64,000 nt of DNA. Origin: Paenibacillus sp. 37. Lineage in GTDB: Bacteria > Bacillota > Bacilli > Paenibacillales > Paenibacillaceae. Below, one piece after another: positions 1-8,316 of this stretch. The translations under genes were made by a program, and so were the position numbers. The notes below the pieces were generated by a model. The model worked only from the letters and a program-made list of their open reading frames with translations. It did not search any database and was not told the DNA's origin. Numbering within the stretch: position 1 is the stretch's first letter; the number at the start of each line of letters is the position of its first letter. The DNA lies in NCBI RefSeq assembly GCF_008386395.1, contig NZ_CP043761.1:5146001-5210000 (forward strand), written 5' to 3'.

Positions 1-1
1 A

Positions 2-769
2 GGTGCAGAACTGTATTATATGCCGCAAAAAGAAGAAAACGGGTATGTTATTCAGCTTCAGGATATACCGGAAGATATCGCTCAACGAGCAAAATTCATG
101 CTGGTCTCCTATCCCAACAATCCGACAACCGCGATGGCACCGGATCAGTTCTATCTTGACCTGATTGCCTTTGCGAAGAAGTATGATATTATCGTGCTCC
201 ACGATAACGCGTACAGCGAACTCGTATTTGACGGAAAGTCATGTGGAAGCTTCCTTGCGTTCCCTGGCGCCATGGACGTCGGTGTGGAATTCAATTCCCT
301 GTCAAAAACGTACGGACTGGCAGGAGCTCGAATCGGCTTCTGTGTGGGCAATACAACCATGGTCTCCATGCTGAAAAAGCTAAAATCCAATATGGATTAC
401 GGGATGTTCCTACCGATCCAAAAAGCAGCAATTGCCGCCATTACCGGTGATCAATCGGAGGTTGAACGGGTCAGAGCTATATATGAACAACGTAGAGACA
501 TCCTCTGTGAGGGCTTCAGCCAACTCGGTTGGCCTATTGCCAAACCGGAAGCTACCATGTTTGTCTGGAGTCGCATTCCAGCTCACTACGACAGCTCAGA
601 GCAATTTGCCATGGATCTGGTCACACATGCGGGTGTCATTGCAACCCCAGGTAGTGCCTTTGGTCCTTCAGGCGAAGGTTACGTTCGATTCGCGCTTGTT
701 CAGGATGTTGAAGTACTGCAGCAAGCTGTGGAATCTGTCAATCACAGCGGGATACTGAAAACCAGCTAA
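2..769 (+). CDS. class I/II PLP-dependent aminotransferase, 5' partial
   Basis: The reading frame is open from base 2, so the gene starts before the window; an ATG at 20 is internal. About 255 residues are visible, roughly the last two thirds of a 390-residue enzyme. Seen: a YPNNPT substrate-loop motif, DNAYSELVFDG (cofactor-binding Asp/Tyr) and SLSKTYGLAGARIGF, whose lysine should form the Schiff base with pyridoxal phosphate. The C-terminal small domain ends with FGPSGEGYVRFAL, where the Arg binds the substrate carboxylate. The pattern resembles the LL-diaminopimelate/aspartate aminotransferase branch, but the substrate cannot be fixed from this part. A long hairpin follows the stop codon. 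Confidence 0.85.
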   Translation, partial: GAELYYMPQKEENGYVIQLQDIPEDIAQRAKFMLVSYPNNPTTAMAPDQFYLDLIAFAKKYDIIVLHDNAYSELVFDGKSCGSFLAFPGAMDVGVEFNSLSKTYGLAGARIGFCVGNTTMVSMLKKLKSNMDYGMFLPIQKAAIAAITGDQSEVERVRAIYEQRRDILCEGFSQLGWPIAKPEATMFVWSRIPAHYDSSEQFAMDLVTHAGVIATPGSAFGPSGEGYVRFALVQDVEVLQQAVESVNHSGILKTS

Positions 770-800
770 CAGGAACATCGTTAGTATGCGCTCAACCATC

Positions 801-881
801 AATCCCCTCAAGGTCTACAGGGAGTATGAGCTTCACGTTTGATAACGTGATCTCTGCTTCTTGTAGACCAGAGGGGATTTT
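801..881 (+). terminator. long inverted repeat after the aminotransferase gene
   Basis: Arms at about 801-819 and 862-880 are complementary over about 18 positions with small offsets (AATCCCCTC at the outer end). A second hairpin, TCACGT/ACGTGA, sits in the loop at 833-838 and 845-850. Only a short T-run follows, so it may terminate transcription or be a stable 3' structure. Confidence 0.55.
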
Positions 882-1013
882 GTCATTTGGTGCAGGACCA
901 GACATTCAATGGATAATGCTACTTGTGTTGTGCCTTCTAGGGTCCGACAAACCATCGATGAGGACCGGTTAAACGGATTTTTAAGCTGGTAGCTAAATGT
1001 TGAAAAGGCATAG

Positions 1014-1042
1014 CAAAAAGCCTGCTCGGGGAGCAGGCTTCC
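1014..1042 (-). terminator. rho-independent terminator of the siderophore operon
   Basis: Read on the minus strand, AAGCCTGCTC/GAGCAGGCTT forms a tight stem followed by a T-run just past the stop codon of the permease gene. Confidence 0.9.
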
Positions 1043-1054
1043 GGTTTCAACCAT

Positions 1055-3103
1055 TTATACAGACTTTCGCCAGTTAGAACGATACATGAGATACAGGAAG
1101 TACGGTGTTCCAATGATCGCAATGAGTATGCCTGATGGAATCTCTGTCGGTGCCATGACGGTTCTGCCGATGGTATCAGCGAGCACCAGCATGACTGCAC
1201 CCGCTAATGCGGATAGGAACATGGATCGTCTTAACTTATTCCCCGTCAGTAGCCGTACCATATGTGGTGCAATCAGGCCGATAAAACCAACGGTTCCTAC
1301 GCAAGCAACAGCACCTGCTGCAAGTAATACACCAACTGTCATGGCTAATAATCGTGTACGACGTACTCCGAGACCAAGCCCGGATGCACTATTGTCGTCA
1401 AATACCAGCAGTTCGAATCTGCGTGCCAGCCACCAAGCCACCGGTACCAGAATAACTAAAAATAATCCGATAACCCTCACCTGTTCCCAGGTACGAGCAT
1501 AGGTGCTTCCTGTCAGCCAGATATATCCGCTGCTACCGTATACCGCACCACGGACAATCAGAATCTGAATACCTGCTCCAGCAATGGCAGACATCGCGAT
1601 CCCCAGTAACACAACCGCCGAAGGGTTCAGTCCTTTCTTCCAGGCGAGGGAGAACACCACCACTGCAGCAATGGCTGCACCGATGATTGCCGCAATTGGC
1701 AGCAAGTATATCGGAAGACCCGGCCATAAGATGATGACCATCATCGCTCCAAGCCCTGCACCTGAGGACACACCAACAATTGAAGCATCTGCCAGCGGGT
1801 TACGTACCGCCATCTGAATAAGCACACCACTAATTGCCAGTGCAGCTCCTGCACCTGCGGCAACAAGTGTACGCGGAATCCGAAGCTGAATTAGCGCGGA
1901 GAACAGTCCATCCGATTGGAACAGACTTGGTAACCAATCGGCCAGCGGAATTCGCATACCGCCAAACATCGTACTGAGCAAGATAAGCACGACCGTTATG
2001 ACTGAGAATAATACAGCCATCGGGCCAAATGCAAAGCGACGCGCAGCTCCTCCTGTGCTCATTGAAGTAGACATGCCTGATCCGTTCGCAGCCTTCATGC
2101 GTGTAAGAACAAGCCAGATGAGCCACGGTGCACCAATAATCGCCATAACGGCACCCGTTGGCAGTTCCATGCTGGAGTTATGCACCATCTTGGCGAGGAC
2201 ATCTGCTCCAACCAGGAGCGCTGCGCCCCATATGAACACACCAGGTAAAAGTAATCGGTTAGAACGTACACCACTCAATCGAACCAGATGAGGTGCAACC
2301 AGTCCCACGAACCCAATCGGTCCGATTACACTGACAATCACGGCAGCCAGCAATACAGCAAGAATTAACCCTACTGCACGAGCCAATGTAACCTTTTGTC
2401 CCAAGGAAGAAGCCGTTGATTCATCCAGCTCCAGCATATCCCACTGTCTGGACAGGATTAACGTGAGAAGGGTAATCCCAACCACCCAAGGCAAAGCATA
2501 AAACACACCACTCCAGTCATTCTGGACAAGTGTTCCGGAGCCCCAAAGGAACAATCCTTGTGTCTCCATGGAGAAAAAAATATGTAATGCACTTGTAAAT
2601 GAACCAAGCACCATTGATACAATCATACCGGACAACGCAAGTCGGACCGGGCTTGATGTTCGTCCGCCGCCCATGAAATAAGCCGCAAATGCTGCCAGCA
2701 AACCACCTAGTGCTGCGAAAAGAAAAGGCGACTGACTTAACACGCCTGGAAAAGCGATAGCTCCCAGCACCACCACAAAATACGCTCCTGCATTAATCCC
2801 CAGCGTATCTGAAGCAGCCAGTGGATTACGAGTAATCGTTTGCAGCAAAGCGCCCGCAACAGCCAGTGCGCCACCCGCAAGAATACCGATCACTGTACGC
2901 GGCATGCGCAAGTCCCAGACCATATTGTGCTCTAATGAATCCTGTCTGCCTGTAAGAGCGTCCCAAACGACATGCAAAGGAATGGATGCTTCTCCATAAC
3001 ACAGACTTACAAAAAAAAGCACGATGAGAGCGGTTAGACCGCCCCCATATATGCTTATTGTGCGCCAATTCATAGCAGGCTTAGATCCTTGAACCGAACT
3101 CAT
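1055..3103 (-). CDS. fused two-domain siderophore ABC permease (FhuB-like, FecCD family)
   Basis: 682 residues, twice the length of an ordinary FecCD permease. It is built of two homologous halves (about 1-340 and 350-682), each with about ten hydrophobic helices. Each half carries the family's cytoplasmic coupling motif: IGPIGFVGLVAPHLVR in the first and VGTVGFIGLIAPHMVR in the second. Such a chain forms the whole membrane channel for ferric siderophores, as in E. coli FhuB. The ATG overlaps the TGA of the upstream binding-protein gene (ATGA), implying translational coupling. No ATPase gene is in the operon, so a shared FhuC/YusV-type ATPase encoded elsewhere is inferred. The Fur box upstream of the operon predicts induction by iron limitation. 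Confidence 0.9.
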   Translation of the reverse strand: MSSVQGSKPAMNWRTISIYGGGLTALIVLFFVSLCYGEASIPLHVVWDALTGRQDSLEHNMVWDLRMPRTVIGILAGGALAVAGALLQTITRNPLAASDTLGINAGAYFVVVLGAIAFPGVLSQSPFLFAALGGLLAAFAAYFMGGGRTSSPVRLALSGMIVSMVLGSFTSALHIFFSMETQGLFLWGSGTLVQNDWSGVFYALPWVVGITLLTLILSRQWDMLELDESTASSLGQKVTLARAVGLILAVLLAAVIVSVIGPIGFVGLVAPHLVRLSGVRSNRLLLPGVFIWGAALLVGADVLAKMVHNSSMELPTGAVMAIIGAPWLIWLVLTRMKAANGSGMSTSMSTGGAARRFAFGPMAVLFSVITVVLILLSTMFGGMRIPLADWLPSLFQSDGLFSALIQLRIPRTLVAAGAGAALAISGVLIQMAVRNPLADASIVGVSSGAGLGAMMVIILWPGLPIYLLPIAAIIGAAIAAVVVFSLAWKKGLNPSAVVLLGIAMSAIAGAGIQILIVRGAVYGSSGYIWLTGSTYARTWEQVRVIGLFLVILVPVAWWLARRFELLVFDDNSASGLGLGVRRTRLLAMTVGVLLAAGAVACVGTVGFIGLIAPHMVRLLTGNKLRRSMFLSALAGAVMLVLADTIGRTVMAPTEIPSGILIAIIGTPYFLYLMYRSNWRKSV

Positions 3104-4101
3104 TTGGTAATCGCCTCGACTACCCCATCAACCAATACTTTGGAGGAGATCGGTCCACCAAAAGTCCATGTTGTGCTGGCCAGTTGATAGGTACGTTTGT
3201 CCTTCACGAAGTTCAGTCCGTTCCAAACCGAGTTATCTTTCATGGCTGTGCCAAAAACGTCATCGTCTGGTTGAGTAATATAAATGAAGTTACTGTCCTT
3301 AACAGCGGTCAACGACTCAATTCCTACTGTCGAGAAGCCGTAGTTTTCCAGTTTGTCCGGCTTCCAATCGTTCACCAGACCAATTTTGTCCAATGTACCG
3401 ATAACAACCGAATTATCCGTAAACATACGCAGGCTGACTGCATTTTGATACGTGAATGCTTGAGTCAATGCAAAGTTGAAGTTCTCTTTACCTGCAGCAG
3501 CCAATTTTCCTTTGGCTTCTACATAGTGCTGATCGAGATCACTAAGAACTTGCTTAGCCTTGTCTTCTTTCCCAAGAGCTGTTGCAATGGTATTAAAGAT
3601 CTCTGTCATTTTGTCATAATTATAGCCATCGCCATCATACGGATCGAATTCAATGGTTGGTGCGATAGCATTAAGCTGATCGTAGACCGCATTATTATTA
3701 TCTGCGTTAGCAATGATCAGATCCGGCTTCAATGCAGCAATAGCTTCCAGATTCGGCTCACCGCGTGTTCCGATATCCGTTACACTATCATCCAGTGCTG
3801 CTTCGGATGTTACCCACACTTTATAGTTAGCGTTATCTGCATTACCTACTGGCTGAACCCCCAGGGCAACAACATCTTCCGTATATGTCCATTCAAGTGT
3901 AACAACACGTTCTGCTGGCTTGTCCAGCTTAAGCTCTCCACGTTTATGCTTCACGGTAACAGGACCTGCTGTCTCTTCAGCCGGAGCACTGCCCGAATTA
4001 GTACCTTGACTTGTGTCTGTTGTAGTCGTGGTTTTACCACAACCCGCCAAAACCAGCACAAATGCCAGCATGATCAACAGTCCGTTTAACCCTTTTTTCA
4101 T
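3100..4101 (-). CDS. ferric-siderophore ABC transporter substrate-binding lipoprotein
   Basis: 333 residues. The N-terminus is a lipoprotein signal (hydrophobic run then LVLAGC, Cys as anchor), followed by a Thr/Ser/Glu-rich linker and a FepB/FhuD-type fold (class III binding protein). Family marks include the start of the domain with GELKLDKPAERVVTLEW and the middle DLIIANADN segment. It captures an iron chelate outside the membrane and delivers it to the fused permease, whose start overlaps its stop. The RBS AGGGGAG lies ahead of the ATG, and a Fur box is centred about 40 bp upstream of the start. The siderophore type cannot be read from sequence. Confidence 0.9.
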   Translation of the reverse strand: MKKGLNGLLIMLAFVLVLAGCGKTTTTTDTSQGTNSGSAPAEETAGPVTVKHKRGELKLDKPAERVVTLEWTYTEDVVALGVQPVGNADNANYKVWVTSEAALDDSVTDIGTRGEPNLEAIAALKPDLIIANADNNNAVYDQLNAIAPTIEFDPYDGDGYNYDKMTEIFNTIATALGKEDKAKQVLSDLDQHYVEAKGKLAAAGKENFNFALTQAFTYQNAVSLRMFTDNSVVIGTLDKIGLVNDWKPDKLENYGFSTVGIESLTAVKDSNFIYITQPDDDVFGTAMKDNSVWNGLNFVKDKRTYQLASTTWTFGGPISSKVLVDGVVEAITK

Positions 4102-4133
4102 ATCTTGATCTCCCCTGTTTATATGTATTTATA

Positions 4134-4148
4134 TGATAACAATTATCA
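4134..4148. promoter_or_regulatory. Fur box for the siderophore operon
   Basis: TGATAAC-A-ATTATCA matches the Bacillus 7-1-7 Fur box TGATAAT-N-ATTATCA with one mismatch. It lies 33-47 bp ahead of the binding-protein ATG. Iron-dependent repression is inferred. Confidence 0.85.
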
Positions 4149-4221
4149 TTATCACTATTGGATTATGCCGTAGGAATGGATTTTTGTCAATGAAAAGTAC
4201 CTTATTCCAACTCTTTTATGA

Positions 4222-4260
4222 AATAAAAAAAGGAAAAGGATAGCTCAACGGCCATCCTTC
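4222..4260 (-). terminator. terminator of the cueP-like gene
   Basis: On the minus strand AAGGATGGC/GCTATCCTT forms a stem (one G-T type mismatch) followed by a run of Ts. Confidence 0.75.
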
Positions 4261-4283
4261 CCTTCGATTGCTGTCTGTTTACA

Positions 4284-4826
4284 TTAACTCAACTGCATCG
4301 TAGTGATGCATGTATTATCATTTTCGTATGTAGACAATTGCGTTTCTGCAACCTTTCCATCTCGAACAATACGAATCAGATAGGTTCTGTCTCTTGGCAC
4401 CCAAAAATCCATAAATCCGTTTGCACCAGACTTCATCACTTCATCTTTCATAAACGTGTTGCCTTGAGAATCGTGAATGGTAACACTGAATTCCTTATTG
4501 CTCATTTCCCCCTGACAACCGGTCAAGCTATGAATTGCACAGGGATGGGTCTGGTCCACATAGGGTGCAATGGAAAGGAAAAATTCGTTCTCAGGCAAAT
4601 CATATGTAATGGTTTTTTCATCTTGATCGGTGACGATTAACTGTTTGGCATTAATGGAGGCAGATTCCGGTTTCTCTTTTCCTGTGCTGATATCTTCCAC
4701 CAATTTTCGGATGTTGGGCGCATTGGCTGTACCCGCCTCTTCCTTGCCTGTATTGCTTGCAAACAGATAGGTTCCGATTACAATCACAACTGCAACACTT
4801 GCAATGATCCATATTTGTTTTTTCAT
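4284..4826 (-). CDS. cueP: CueP-like copper-binding protein, membrane-anchored
   Basis: 180 residues. An N-terminal uncleaved-looking hydrophobic segment (about 4-23) anchors the protein outside the membrane; there is no lipobox. The C-terminal half contains the CueP signature: FFLSIAPYVDQTHPC, SLTGCQGE, GFMDFWVPRD and NTCITTMQL. Its only cysteines, C96, C104 and C173, correspond to the three metal-site cysteines of Salmonella periplasmic CueP. Family role: extracytoplasmic copper binding and delivery or tolerance. Here it is a single-gene unit with its own RBS (GAGGAGATGG) and terminator. The upstream region has a pair of direct repeats and a folded element (see separate entries). Copper induction is plausible but not shown by sequence. 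Confidence 0.85.
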   Translation of the reverse strand: MKKQIWIIASVAVVIVIGTYLFASNTGKEEAGTANAPNIRKLVEDISTGKEKPESASINAKQLIVTDQDEKTITYDLPENEFFLSIAPYVDQTHPCAIHSLTGCQGEMSNKEFSVTIHDSQGNTFMKDEVMKSGANGFMDFWVPRDRTYLIRIVRDGKVAETQLSTYENDNTCITTMQLS

Positions 4827-4920
4827 CTGGAATCCATCTCCTCGTCCGTTTTCATTAAGTATAATGGAGAACGAAGCAATATGGACTTATACAACAAACA
4901 ATTCACCAGATTATCACATT

Positions 4921-4962
4921 ATTGGTACGAATCTTTTCGCATCATAGTTGATTGGTTCGAAT
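4921..4962. repeat. direct repeats ATTGGTWCGAAT upstream of cueP-like gene
   Basis: Two 12-mers differing at one base (ATTGGTACGAAT and ATTGGTTCGAAT) start exactly 30 bp apart, about three helical turns, some 95-135 bp upstream of the cueP-like start. They could be paired sites for an activator; no regulator is identified. Confidence 0.45.
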
Positions 4963-4963
4963 G

Positions 4964-5041
4964 GTAGGCTGGGCTCTGGAAACGCAGAGAGCAGCGGTGA
5001 AGTCTATGCGCTTCATCGTCCCGCCACTCTCCAGTGCCTAC
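4964..5041. other. possible structured RNA, three-way junction
   Basis: Pairings seen: closing stem GTAGG+CTGG (4964-4972) with CCAG (5031-5034) and CCTAC (5037-5041); a hairpin GCTCT/AGAGC (4973-4977/4988-4992); a hairpin GCGG+TGAAG with CTTCA and CCGC (4994-5002/5011-5024). Strand is unknown; on the minus strand it would sit about 140 nt ahead of cueP. It matches no riboswitch class I recognise. Confidence 0.35.
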
Positions 5042-5139
5042 TAGTTCAGACTATCTTGCTGGATAAATAGACTTATTGACTGGATAAAAGACATAAACTT
5101 TTATTTTTATGCTGACATAGACTATATTGAGAATCGGAA

Positions 5140-5919
5140 TTAAGGAGTCAGTTTTAGAATGGTCACAGTGGTATTTAGATTGTTATGCAACTGTGCAGGA
5201 GTTGCATTCGCATTTACCAGCTGGATCGTCGTCGGAACCGTTGTTACCGTAACAATAACTTCAGCAGATATAGGTCCTCCTCCATTACCTGTGAAAGGCA
5301 CAGGTGTTATGGGCGTTCCATTTACCGTGAGGTTGAAAGCTGCATCGCCCTGATTATGAATGCTAAAAGAGATCAAGTAACTTCCTGTTTCATTGATTGT
5401 TATCGTGGAGGACGGCGGCACGAATGTGAATGCACCTCCAACATTAGCCAAAACCCCGGTTAAAGTTATGGGTGAGTTGCCAGGTACTGTGTCTGTGCCT
5501 GTGCCAGGATCTGCTCGGAAAACACTTAGGAAATCGGATATTCCAGCCCCAACTGGACCGGCCGGACCTGTTGCTCCTGTTGCTCCTGCTGGACCTACTG
5601 GACCTACTGGACCCACTGCTCCGAGCGCCCCTGCTGGCCCGACTGGCCCTACTGGACCCACTGCTCCGAGCGCGCCTGCTGGCCCGACTGGCCCTTGTAT
5701 ACCCGGAATCCCTTGCAGTCCTTGTGGTCCCGGTATCCCTTGAGCGCCAGTTGCCCCTTTTGGACCTATCGGTCCTATTGGTCCAGAAATTCCTTGAGCG
5801 CCTTGCGGTGCATTAACCACAACCTTAGGTCTAACCTTTACCACCTTAACCTTAACTCGACAATGCATGCTTTGTTTAAATTTACGTCTACAAATGCGTT
5901 TTCCATGACGATTTAACAA
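5140..5919 (-). CDS. collagen-like triple-helix repeat protein (BclA-like)
   Basis: 259 residues from a TTG start preceded by GGAGGTGAG. Order: a basic Cys-containing N-terminus (1-38), about 90 residues of Gly-X-Y repeats ([17 protein letters not shown] through [16 protein letters not shown]), then a C-terminal beta-rich domain of about 130 residues starting [19 protein letters not shown]. This arrangement is that of exosporium or spore-surface glycoproteins such as BclA, where the C-terminal jelly-roll trimerises and the collagen stalk projects outward. No classical signal peptide is seen, which fits spore-surface proteins made in the mother cell. The DNA coding the stalk contains a 45-bp tandem repeat, so length may vary between strains. 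Confidence 0.8.
   Translation of the reverse strand: MLNRHGKRICRRKFKQSMHCRVKVKVVKVRPKVVVNAPQGAQGISGPIGPIGPKGATGAQGIPGPQGLQGIPGIQGPVGPAGALGAVGPVGPVGPAGALGAVGPVGPVGPAGATGATGPAGPVGAGISDFLSVFRADPGTGTDTVPGNSPITLTGVLANVGGAFTFVPPSSTITINETGSYLISFSIHNQGDAAFNLTVNGTPITPVPFTGNGGGPISAEVIVTVTTVPTTIQLVNANATPAQLHNNLNTTVTILKLTP
5609..5698 (-). repeat. 45-bp tandem repeat in the collagen stalk
   Basis: Two almost identical 45-bp units (5609-5653 and 5654-5698, differing at only a few bases) encode two copies of [15 protein letters not shown]. Such repeats expand and contract by slippage. Confidence 0.85.
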
Positions 5920-5973
5920 TCAACTCACCTCCGTGATATTTCTCCACATACTATGTGTATCCATCACGAGGGG

Positions 5974-6069
5974 CATAGACTATTAACTATAAATTAGAAA
6001 ATTATAGTGCCTATAATGAGTAAATTGGTCTATGAATCCAGTCTATAACATAAATGCATAGACCAATTT
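5974..6069. repeat. AT-rich inverted repeats upstream of the collagen-like gene
   Basis: A 13-bp inverted repeat AAATTGGTCTATG / CATAGACCAATTT lies at 6022-6034 and 6057-6069. A smaller ACTATAA/TTATAGT repeat lies just left of it. The decamer CATAGACTAT at 5974 recurs at 5116, on the other side of the gene. Function unknown; possibly an operator. Confidence 0.45.
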
Positions 6070-6086
6070 TCAATATAATATGCAGA

Positions 6087-6136
6087 TAAAAAAGCCAGTC
6101 GAACACGAGATAATCTCGATGTTTGACTGGCTTTTG
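6087..6136. terminator. near-palindromic bidirectional terminator
   Basis: A near-perfect inverted repeat (AAAAGCCAGTCGAACA / TGTTTGACTGGCTTTT with an inner CGAGAT/ATCTCG stem) has A/T runs on both sides. It ends the reductase operon on the minus strand. Confidence 0.85.
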
Positions 6137-6171
6137 CTATGCTTATCCCTTTCACACAGGTTCTTCTTATT

Positions 6172-7197
6172 TTACAATAGTGCTTTGTTCTTCTCATAGA
6201 ACCGGGCGTTGTGGGAAGAGACACCCGCCATATCAGACGCGTCAGGTTCAAGATACATCTTGGCACTGTTGACTGCGAGCACCGCATCGTTAAAAGCACC
6301 TGCGATCAGTCGAACTTTGCTTCCATAAGTGATGAAGTCACCTGCTCCGAATATGCCTGGAATGTTGGTACGCATGCGCTGATCAACGGACACGCCGTAA
6401 TCTTCCCGCTCCAGTCCCCATTGCACAAGGTTACCGAAATCACGATCATACCCATGGCTTACGACAACTTCATCCACTTCAACATGTGTGATCTCACCAG
6501 TTTCTACATGGGCTAGCTCGACACGATCGATTTTGTCACCTGTACCGTGTAAGCGTGAGATGCTAAATGGCGTCATGACGCTCGCTTGAGCTTTCATCTG
6601 AGCAACTGGCGACTCGTGTCCGGTAAACTCATGACGTCTGTGTGCTACCGTAACTTCACTTGCGATCTTGCCCATTTCATTCGCCCAGTCGACTGCGGAA
6701 TCGCCGCCACCCGAGATCAGAACACGCTTCCCTGCAAATCGAGATAGATCAGTTACGGTATAGTGCAGATTCGTCAGCTCATACCGATTGGCACCCTCGA
6801 CATCCAGCTTCTGCACCTGAGTCATACCTCTGCCCGCACATAACAGGATGGTACGTGTGTAATGACGCTCGCCTGTTTTGGAAATGAGTACAAATACACC
6901 ATCCTCACGTCGTTCCAGCTCGGCAATTTCCTGACCAAACACAATCGTTGGATCGAACGTTCTCGCTTGTCTCTCCAGCGATTCAATCAGCTTCTCGCAG
7001 CGAATCGGATCAATCCCGCCCACATCCCAGATCAACTTCTCGGGGTACGTACGCATGAATCCACCCAGTTCCTGCTTGGCTTCGATGATCTTGGTGCGCA
7101 TGGCTCTCATACCACTATAAAATGAGGCATACATGCCAGCTGGCCCACCACCAATGATCGTAATATCGTAGATATCCAATTGTGTCTCCATCTTCAT
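6172..7197 (-). CDS. FAD/NADPH ferredoxin-(siderophore) reductase, TrxR-like (YcgT/IruO type)
   Basis: 341 residues with an N-terminal FAD-binding motif (ITIIGGGPAGMYAS, about 12-25), a second nucleotide site (VLISGGGDSAVDWANEMG) and the C-terminal FAD motif GIFGAGDFITYG. The redox-active CxxC of thioredoxin reductases is absent, as expected for ferredoxin-NADP reductase type 2 proteins. Homologues such as S. aureus IruO reduce ferric siderophores or feed electrons to haem oxygenase. Its start directly abuts the TAG of the iron-binding lipoprotein gene, which strongly supports a role in reductive iron release. ATGs at 7197 and 7191 are both possible starts; neither has a strong RBS, suggesting translational coupling. 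Confidence 0.85.
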   Translation of the reverse strand: MKMETQLDIYDITIIGGGPAGMYASFYSGMRAMRTKIIEAKQELGGFMRTYPEKLIWDVGGIDPIRCEKLIESLERQARTFDPTIVFGQEIAELERREDGVFVLISKTGERHYTRTILLCAGRGMTQVQKLDVEGANRYELTNLHYTVTDLSRFAGKRVLISGGGDSAVDWANEMGKIASEVTVAHRRHEFTGHESPVAQMKAQASVMTPFSISRLHGTGDKIDRVELAHVETGEITHVEVDEVVVSHGYDRDFGNLVQWGLEREDYGVSVDQRMRTNIPGIFGAGDFITYGSKVRLIAGAFNDAVLAVNSAKMYLEPDASDMAGVSSHNARFYEKNKALL

Positions 7198-8214
7198 CTA
7201 TGGCACCAACTTTTCAACAACATAGTCCATCAATTTTACAGAGCCAATCGGACCCACACCTGATACGAATTGACTTGTTTTCAATGGAAAGACATGATCA
7301 TTCTTCACAGCCTCCAGATTCGACCACACCTGGCTTGCTTTCAGATCTTCCATAGATTTCTTCGTGTCATAACCTACGAGGGTTCTGTCTTCTAGGAAAA
7401 TATAATCCGGATTCATCTCAGGCAAGAATTCCAGTGAGAACTGGCTAAACCAATCTGTAGAATCTTTAATAGCTTCAGGACTATTCAGACCCAGGATATC
7501 ATAGAAGAAAACACTGCTGCTTCCACCTTTGGGACCCATGAAACGGTAACGATTGTGCTCAACCCGGAGAACCAATACGGTCTTGTCTCCAAGGGCTGCT
7601 GCAATTTTCTCTTTCGCTTGTGAGGCTTTCTCGTCGAATTCAGCCAGTATTTTGGCAGATTCTTCGGTTTTATCGAATATGGCAGCCAACTTCGGCATGG
7701 CACGTTTCATTTCACTGTTGGCATCCAGTGCAACTGTAGGAGCGATTTTGGATAACTCGTCATATACGCCCTGTTCCATACCTTCCCCCGCTGTAAGGAT
7801 CATATCCGGTGACAGCGCCAGCAACTGCTCATAGTTATATTGGTATTGCTCCACTTCGATGACCTGAACGCCATGTTCTTTAAAATAAGCAGGACGGTAT
7901 TCCGCTTCAACTTCGGGAGTTAACAAAACCATTTGGGGTGTAACCCCCATCTCAATCAGATACTCGGCATAGATCGAATCAAACACAATTAAATTTTGAG
8001 GATGGGCAGGAATCGTTACTTCCCCAAACTGATCCTTCACCACCTTAGTCCCACTTTCAGTCGCTGTTTCTTCCGCAGTACTCGCTGCTCCTTCAGTTGG
8101 AGTACCTGCTGTTCCAGCTGTAGCGTTCTCTTCAGTAGTTCCACCGGAACATGCCGCCAGCATCATACTGATCACCAACAGCATGATGCCCAACCCTTTA
8201 AATCTTCGTGACAT
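7198..8214 (-). CDS. ferric-siderophore ABC substrate-binding lipoprotein (FeuA-like)
   Basis: 338 residues with a lipobox (LAACSGG), a Thr/Glu-rich linker and a class III binding-protein fold (QFGEVTIPAHPQNLIVFDS, then DMILTAGEGMEQGVYDELSKIAPTV). The C-terminal part, YDILGLNSPEAIKDSTDWFSQFSLEFLPEMNPDYIFLED, closely parallels the binding-protein domain of the upstream AraC-type regulator. This suggests both recognise the same siderophore. RBS AAGGGGCG precedes the ATG, and a perfect Fur box lies just upstream. No permease or ATPase follows; the next gene is the reductase. Confidence 0.88.
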   Translation of the reverse strand: MSRRFKGLGIMLLVISMMLAACSGGTTEENATAGTAGTPTEGAASTAEETATESGTKVVKDQFGEVTIPAHPQNLIVFDSIYAEYLIEMGVTPQMVLLTPEVEAEYRPAYFKEHGVQVIEVEQYQYNYEQLLALSPDMILTAGEGMEQGVYDELSKIAPTVALDANSEMKRAMPKLAAIFDKTEESAKILAEFDEKASQAKEKIAAALGDKTVLVLRVEHNRYRFMGPKGGSSSVFFYDILGLNSPEAIKDSTDWFSQFSLEFLPEMNPDYIFLEDRTLVGYDTKKSMEDLKASQVWSNLEAVKNDHVFPLKTSQFVSGVGPIGSVKLMDYVVEKLVP

Positions 8215-8239
8215 GATATACTTCGCCCCTTATGTATAT

Positions 8240-8260
8240 TGATAATGATAATTATTATCA
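8240..8260. promoter_or_regulatory. Fur box, extended
   Basis: TGATAAT-T-ATTATCA at 8246-8260 is a perfect 7-1-7 Fur box, overlapped by a second partial copy starting at 8240, giving a 21-bp near-palindrome. It lies 26-46 bp ahead of the binding-protein start. Confidence 0.93.
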
Positions 8261-8316
8261 AATAGTATCAAATAAGAAGTGTTGCTTCCATAGCATATCG
8301 TGCGTATTCCGTTGGA

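Larger units (their letters stand above)
4827..5139. other. 313-bp intergenic region between cueP-like and collagen-like genes
   Basis: No convincing ORF. It contains the direct repeat ATTGGTWCGAAT (4921-4932 and 4951-4962), a foldable element at 4964-5041, and a second direct repeat CTGGATAAA (5059-5067 and 5080-5088). No clear T-tailed terminator for the collagen-like gene was found. Confidence 0.6.

Noticed and set aside
3184..4089. 301-codon open frame antisense to the siderophore-binding protein gene
   Set aside because: No RBS, Cys/Ile-rich composition, and the opposite strand encodes a typical lipoprotein with a Fur box and RBS.
5393..5816. plus-strand Gly/Pro/Leu-rich frames opposite the collagen-like gene
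   Set aside because: By-products of the repetitive Gly-X-Y codons on the other strand; no RBS.
5974..5983. CATAGACTAT as a sigma-K -10 element for the collagen-like gene
   Set aside because: The motif CATANNNTA is on the plus strand, whereas the gene is on the minus strand.
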